64,000 nucleotides of DNA. Source: Lingula anatina. Lineage: Eukaryota; Brachiopoda; Lingulata; Lingulida; Lingulidae. The translations under genes were made by a program, and so were the position numbers. The stretch is from the NCBI RefSeq assembly GCF_001039355.2, contig NW_019775594.1:209316-273315 (forward strand). The letters are read 5' to 3'. Position 1 is the first letter of the stretch. Each line of letters begins with the position of its first letter. Under the pieces are notes generated by a model. It searched no databases. It was not told where the DNA came from and saw nothing but the letters and a program-made list of their open reading frames with translations. Below are positions 57,973 through 64,000 of this stretch, piece by piece.

Positions 57973-59903
57973 TTTTATCTTATTTTATTTATTTATTTAT
58001 TAATTTTTATTTTTTATTTTATTTTTTGTTGAGTTCTTACCCCCGATTTATAACAGCTGACATGTTACATGTACTCGAGAAACGAAGTCTTCGTTCGAAA
58101 CCATCGTCTTTATCATTGATAATAGACTGTTGTTATAACATTCTATATAATCAATTATATCATTTTGTATTCAGAGAAAATTTTTATTGTCAAATAGCAA
58201 CACAGATAAAATTTAATCAAATATTCAGTATATGTATCTAATTGTAACATGCTTTCAAGGTTAGTGTAGAGCATTTCTCAAGGCATCATTTTTTATTTAC
58301 CTACGCAGACCGATATGAATTGTATTTTGCAATTATTTAATCTATCATTAATCATAGGCAGGTAACTGGAGTATCAAGATATATCTTTTTATATCACTTT
58401 GTGACTATAAAATGCAAACAGACAACTGCTTCATGGAAAATTATGGTTGCCAGATTTATTATAGTCGTTTGTATGGAAACTTTTGATTGGCTACGTTATG
58501 CTTGATTTTAGGGCTTCTGTATTTCTATAAAAAAAAATGCTCGATTATCATTAGCATGCACACTGATAGCCGCCAGTAGGCTATTTTCACATATTGTTAT
58601 CTAAAAAAATGTAATTCGTTCAAATTATGCCGAGAAAAAGATGTGGTGCAATGGTAGTAAACTTCCGCTGTTGTAAAGAATATTGGGGGTATATATTACA
58701 TTTAGGGGTATATAATTAGAATGTTTCTTTGGTTCACCAGATCAACACGTTGGTCACGTGTTTTTTCATATATCTGGAACTTGATATTCACATGGTCTTA
58801 CACGTTTTAAATGGAGCTGTGGTGCAGCTTTTTAACGGTATCCCAATTACCGAAACTGTTTCGATTTATTCAAAAAATGGGTCATCGTGTAAATCATTAG
58901 CTAATCCAGTAATTTGCTATTGGGGAGGGTGTGGGCAAAATGACAAAGCAACTTTCTTAGTATGGAAGTATGACCGTGTGATGTTAGGTAATTGGACCCC
59001 CAAAAAACTAGATCGGTGAAGTCACATTAAAGTGCTAACATCTACAGTTATGTTTGACCAATATATTGGCCAGACAATATCAACAAGGTTTCAATTTTAC
59101 CCAGAAATTTGGCAGGTTAGTTATACTGGAAAGCTTCCAATTAATTCCTCGTGGGTGTAATGGCATGTCAAGTATTTCGCATAGTGTTTATTTTCAATGG
59201 CCTCTTTGTGTGCAATACCATCGTATACAGTAGAACAACAATATTCGGTAAAATAGGACGCCTGTTGTTACTGCTACTATGATACCTAAAAGGTATAAAA
59301 ACGTTAAGCCACTTTAGAATCGATATGTTTTTTTGCCAGTGACTTTTTTGACGAAAATGTCCATCAGTGAATAGAAAATTAGAAATAAAGCACTCTTAAA
59401 TCACTTCGATGCAATGTTTTTTTCTTTCTACACATTCAGATCTAGAGCATTTATGAATGAAAATGCATTTGAACGATTTTTTCCATAAGCAAAAGTCAAA
59501 AATCTTCCCACTTCAGCTACATGCATTAATATAAAGGTAAATACATTTCTTCTATCAACAAATGAAAATACGCTTTCTGACAATATTTTATCTGACTTAT
59601 TTGCCTGTTACCAATGATAGCCTTTGGCAATCAACCTATTAAACAACAAATTAAACATAGTCACACGTTTACTTTATATTTGAGGGGAGATGAATGTTTC
59701 TACTACTTAAGATGGGGCTACGCCTGTGTTGAACCACCGATTTCTGTGAGGTTAACGTATGACATACGGGGCTGACAGATAAAAAAACCATGATCATTAT
59801 CTGAATTAAATTGAGTTTAACACATCCAATCACTAACGTGTCTCCTTATGTGATGCTACGTGTCAGTATTAGCAAAGTGAAGTCAAATCAATGTTCATGC
59901 GTC
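57798..59903. other. 3' region of the EF-hand gene and intergenic DNA
   Basis: It begins with an AACGTT-rich foldback (57853-57935) and a (TTTTG)n run. No clear polyadenylation signal was found near the stop. An ORF of 96 codons at 58729-59019 has no recognisable domain or splice support. Confidence 0.5.
57853..57935. mobile_element. AACGTT foldback / tiny MITE
   Basis: ACAGAACGTTATCAAAACG is followed after about 25 bp by the inverted counterpart ending CGTTTTAATAACGTTCTGT. Such AACGTT-rich small elements are common in marine invertebrate genomes. A related left end may be at 4631. Confidence 0.55.
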
Positions 59904-60274
59904 CCGGTGTAACGTGACATAGAGTCCTCCATAACAAAGAGTCCACCTCCCAGTCATTTGTACAGGTGAGCCTCGCCCTAGATTCTGACCCACTTAGGTC
60001 AATCTAACCCTATCCATTACAGGTACGTAGCCAGCAATTTAAAATGGGGACCTTTTACCATAAAAGTGGACCTTTTACCATAAAACCTTTAAGTACCTAG
60101 ATAAAATTTCATCCAGAGTGAACATTTTTCTCAGCAAAAAGGGTGGTTCTTTCGAACCCCCCCCCCACCCCCGAACCCTCCCCCCACCCCCCACCCCCCC
60201 GGCTACGGTCCTGCATTATAACTAAATGGAGGGAGGACCTACTGTTACACGGCTCCACAGTTTCGTTACACCGG
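59904..60274. mobile_element. 371-bp element with CCGGTGTAAC inverted ends
   Basis: CCGGTGTAACGTGACATAG on the left; the right end TTTCGTTACACCGG is inverted to CCGGTGTAACGAAA. The interior shares CATTTGTACAGGTGAGCC and GACCCACTTAGGTCA with 7670-7836. It is noncoding, with a C-rich run at about 60160-60200. Confidence 0.8.
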
Positions 60275-60280
60275 CTGTCG

Positions 60281-60876
60281 GTTATTGTGTTAGGTGTCAT
60301 AGCTTACACAACTAACATAACAGGGTGCCCTCTATACCCCCACGCTTTGATGTAGGTTTGTAACGTTTTTTTTATTTTTTCAGAAACTGTGTGTGTCTCT
60401 CATAAACATGAAAATAGTGTGCTATTATTGTTGAGGTGGTACCAGTCCATCTCGCTTCCGATCACTACAGGTTTATAGATGAAGCTGACTCTAGTGGGTC
60501 CGTTAAACTGAGATCATCTTACAACAGCTTGGGGAAAAAAACACGCCGTGAAGGGGCTTTTTACACCAACATCATTTTCGGTACACAGGGTATCTGTTAT
60601 TGTGTTAGGTTTCATAGCTTATACAACTAACACAACAAGGTGCCCTCTGCACCCCCACGCTTTGATGTAGGTATGTAACGTTTTTCTATAACGGTGTGTG
60701 TCTTGCACTAAAATGAACATAGTGTGTTGAACCTAAGTATTTTTTTAAGTATGTTGATGTGGTGCCAGTCTATTCAGTTGACTCTAGTGAGTCCGTTAAA
60801 CTGAGATCATCTTACAGCAGCTTGGAAAAACACAGACCGTAAAAAAGGGCTTTTTACACCAACATCATATAACTAA
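60281..60876. repeat. Two tandem ~290-bp units
   Basis: GTTATTGTGTTAGGT starts units at 60281 and 60596. Both continue with CACGCTTTGATGTAGG, CCGTTAAACTGAGATCATC and GGGCTTTTTACACCAACATC. No coding content was seen. Confidence 0.75.
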
Positions 60877-61451
60877 CATATCACTGACGTCCCGGAAGAC
60901 TGATACATGTAGAAGAGCGCGGTTCTTGTCGATTAAGTGCAGCAAAAGCCCTCACTCTCATTTAAGTAAAAGACTCTGTAAACACCGACCGACTATAGTC
61001 TACTTTGGAAACAGGAAGTAAAACAGAAATGTTATCACGCCAGGTCACAGCATTTAGATCAGAGAGTAAGACAGAAATAACTGAGGTGACTGGTTAAAAC
61101 AGGTACGTTTGGTGTTTATGTGCACTTTTCGATGTAAATGGCCTACTACTGCAACAATTAAATATGCCAGTTGTTGACCGGTTTATATGTTAAATTGAAT
61201 CCGTTGCAGTGAATTCATATTTCAGTATGTACATGGCACATATTCCCTGGTGTAGTAAAGGGTATGCTGATGCATGTAAGCCACACATTCATAGCAAGCG
61301 GAATTGAAGGATACCAAAAACTAAATGAAATGCTGTTTGCACCATGGTTTTAAAAAGAAATAAATTTTAATTCCATAGCAAGTATGGCCACATAGCTGAA
61401 CTCGAGAATATTTACGTTTTAAGGAAGGTGGCAGTTTGACGTCATCAAGTC

Positions 61452-62643
61452 ATGGCGGGAGCTGCTACTGGGTGGTTTTCAGCGATTTCCATTGTAACAG
61501 GTAAAACTTAACCTTGACCTAAGCCCCTTTACGCTGAAAGGACACATTGTGCATCCCGTCTACCACCCAAATGTGACCTGGGCCCCGTATCTCGAAAGCT
61601 TCGCTTATGCCGAGCGTGCACAAGCATGGCGAGCGTGCGCTATCCCATATCTCGAAAGCTTCGCAAATCGCGGCCGTGCGCTGATGGCGAAATCACCATT
61701 AGCTTCAAGGCTATTATTTGCGGCGATACAAACTAGTCGCAAAGGCTTCTGCGTATGCATAATTCGTCATTTTAATATGTCTTTCATGTAATTAAACATG
61801 GCGGCAAGTTTGGGCTGCTTGTCATAATAGCATACAGCAAAAGCTATAACAAAAACATGGGAGCTTATAAAAGATTGAATCACTCGGTACCTCTGATGGA
61901 AAAACTTGCGGTAAACATTCACGTGGAGAATGCTTTTAAAAGTCATGTTTTATTATGCATAAAAAATTCAAAATTAAACATTTCATACATCATTTTATTT
62001 TTTTCTGATGAATATAATTCATCTGTGTAGTCTATTGATAATAATCATAAAATCATTTGAAGTGTCATTTTCTACTCAAAATGAAAAAGCAGAAACAAAG
62101 CATTCGGTCGCACCGTGACCTTCCTCAATGTCTATTATTGTGAGACTGAACACTTCTCACCAATGTGTCAGTAATTCTGTCAGTCCAAGCTTCGCTTATT
62201 GAATTGTTTTTTGACATTTTATTGGTGTCAAACACTTCAAATATCAGTATTTGTAATTATGATATTCCTGTAAATTAAATCAATCTCTTGATTAGCGTCA
62301 TGGTGAAAAAAAAATAGTTTGTGTAATTGTCTTATGACGTCTTATCTTTATGCGGCAATCGAATTTTAGTAGAGTTTGAGGTTGTAATTGCGTTGCGTTT
62401 GCTAAGGGTTCGAGATAGCAGGTGGGTGCAATTGCACAACATAGCGAAGCTTTCGAGATACGGGGTCCAGAACTATTATAAGCTTCCATGTTTTTGGTTA
62501 TAGCTTTTATTATATACTATTGTGACTAGCAACCCAAACTTGGCGCCATGTTTCATTACACGAAAGACACAATAAAACGACAAATTATGCAAACGCAGAG
62601 GCCTTTGCGACATTGACATTTGATTCCACAGTCAGTCAGTCTC

Positions 62644-62689
<46 letters not shown>

Positions 62690-64000
62690 ATTACACCTTA
62701 CACCAAACATGAAATTCTTTTAGCGCTGTATGTCCAGGCTGCACCTTGTAATTTCCAATGGCAAGCGCCAGAGCGCCAATATGCCAATGAAGGTGGACAG
62801 TTCACCGTAGACTGTAGCTTTACTGCCAACTACCAGCCTTCCAACTATTTGTATGTAATCGCATGGAGAAATCCTTTAGGACTTGCCTTAGAGTTGGTAT
62901 TGCATAACGACAATATCATAGACGATGCCACACTAGACCAGTGGAACCGTCAATACACCTTCATCAAACCAGCCACAGTGCAGCTTTCAGCAGCAACAGC
63001 AGCGGATGCTGGCAACTACACGTGTAGAGTTCGATTAATCCTAGGATGCGATTCCACTAGCATACCTGATAAACAGATTCAAATTGTGCTGAGAGGTAGG
63101 TGCAGGGATGTTTGAGGCTCTAACCGGTATATCTCTTTTGTTTTCTCTCTTTGTGTGTGTTGGGGTTCATTACCTTCATGACGTGAAAGTTGCAGTCACT
63201 GGCACCGTCAGTACAAGTGCGAGTGCATGTTCTCGAGTGTATACTTCTATTTACTTTGTTTTACACCCTCACTCCCTTTATTAATCATTTATTTCAGTTC
63301 CTCCATCTAAATCTGTGATCACACGTTACCAGTCTACAGGATTTACTGTTAGTGAAGGCGACTATCCCAGACTGAAGTGTATGTCAGCTACAGGTACTCC
63401 ACCGCTTGTATACACCTGGGGTAGAGGTAGTACTTCACTCACTGGTACACCTGACAGTGCTAACACCTTCAGTATACTGACCATACCCAGTATACAGAGA
63501 TCACAACAAGGACCATATCAGTGTAGTGTACAGAATGCAGCAGGAGCCAATACATCAGATAGCGTGACTCTGGATGTTCAGTGTAAGTATATAACCAACT
63601 CAATACATATATCTTTATGTGTATTATAGTGCCAATAACGACATTCTGGGGTTTTCAAACATTTATTCAACGACCCTCTTTTTACATTCAAATTCACAAG
63701 TATTTATTTTTCATTTCTCCGTACTGATCACTCATTTACTGATTTTCTTTCCATTGTCTTTGCGTGATTATAAGGAATTTTCCATTGTCACGTTGCAAAC
63801 CACCGTTCACCATTCCCTTATTAAGTAATTTCTAAGAGATTTGTTTTCAATTGAAACCATTAAAAATATTAAAAATATTATTATAATTACTCATGCCTGG
63901 ACCATATCCGAATTTAGTTTGCATGTGGCAGAAACTTGCAAATCTTTTGAGGAATTAACCAATCAAATGGAACTATATATGAGACTTTTGACATGTTCCC
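61452..64000 (+). CDS. Immunoglobulin-superfamily gene, 5' part (runs off the window)
   Basis: Exons 61452-61500, 62724-63095 and 63298-63582, all with GT-AG borders and phase 1 introns as in Ig-domain genes. Exon 1 starts MAGAATGWFSAISIVT. It joins to ALYVQAAPCNF to form a plausible signal peptide with cleavage near QAA. Exon 2 is a V-like Ig domain: Cys in FTVDCSFTA, Trp in VIAWRN, and DAGNYTCRV as the second Cys region. Exon 3 is an I/C2-type domain: RLKCMSATG, YTWGRG, then QGPYQCSVQNAAG. The third donor T|GTAAGT leads beyond the window, where more Ig domains or a membrane anchor are expected. It could be a cell adhesion molecule or immune-type receptor. The 1.2-kb first intron contains a long inverted repeat and a CT tract. 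Family certain, exact gene not. Confidence 0.85.
61736..62611. repeat. Long inverted repeat (about 135-bp arms) in intron 1 of the Ig gene
   Basis: Arm 1 61736-61870 and arm 2 62477-62611 are reverse complements with moderate mismatches (GTCGCAAAGGC at the outer end, AGCTTATAA at the inner end). A second inverted motif, CCCGTATCTCGAAAGC, lies at about 61586 and, reversed, at 62450. Related sequence occurs at 40600-40650. Probably a decayed foldback transposon. Confidence 0.7.
62637..62684. repeat. (CT)n microsatellite
   Basis: About 20 CT units 40 bp before exon 2 of the Ig gene. It may extend the polypyrimidine region. Confidence 0.9.
63583..64000 (+). other. Intron of the Ig gene up to the window end
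   Basis: AT-rich sequence with no further Ig exon. Confidence 0.6.

Noticed and set aside
58729-59019. 96-codon ORF on the + strand
   Set aside because: No domain, no splice support and no copy elsewhere; its length is not unusual for chance in this region.

Overview
This is animal nuclear DNA. It is AT-rich, its genes are split by GT-AG introns, and it carries decayed LINE, Tc1 and MITE-type elements and microsatellites. The gene content fits a marine invertebrate, and a deuterostome such as a hemichordate or amphioxus is plausible. The species cannot be fixed from the sequence.

1-42 kb is a direct tandem array of high-affinity choline transporter (CHT1/SLC5A7-like) genes, all on the + strand, with a spacing of about 8-9.5 kb. 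Copies B (9767-15695), C (18251-25853) and D (27796-33914) each have nine coding exons with intact reading frames and in-phase junctions, giving 557, 560 and 560 residues. Copy A (1459-4504) keeps exons 1-4 and then runs into a one-base gap (N at 4678) and an isolated exon 1 on the - strand. Copy E (36411-41926) lacks exons 1, 2, most of 3, part of 5, and 6-7, and also contains an N (39279). Each unit also repeats a roughly 1.3-1.8 kb upstream module and a 3' flank. Insertions present in some copies and absent at the same site in others show that the array has been reshuffled. Copy E is C-like in its middle and B-like at its 3' end.

42-58 kb holds a secreted, very acidic EF-hand protein gene. 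One large 3' exon (56786-57797) carries the end of EF-hand 1, all of EF-hand 2 and an Asp/Glu-rich tail. Upstream lie three near-identical first exons (43740, 46426, 51482). Each has its own TATA-like box, signal peptide and start of EF-hand 1, and each can be spliced in frame to the 3' exon. The three arose by segmental duplication of a block that begins in the choline transporter 3' flank. Choline transporter fragments are embedded between them.

58-64 kb is mostly noncoding and repeat-bearing, with the 5' end of an immunoglobulin-superfamily gene at 61452-63582. It shows a signal peptide exon and two Ig domains joined by phase 1 introns, and it runs off the window.

Mobile DNA is abundant. 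It includes several groups of elements ending in CCGGTGTAAC, a 605-bp element with long inverted repeats and an 8-bp target duplication that carries a RecQ-like helicase fragment, LINE reverse-transcriptase remnants, a decayed Tc1-like transposon and tRNA-derived sequences.
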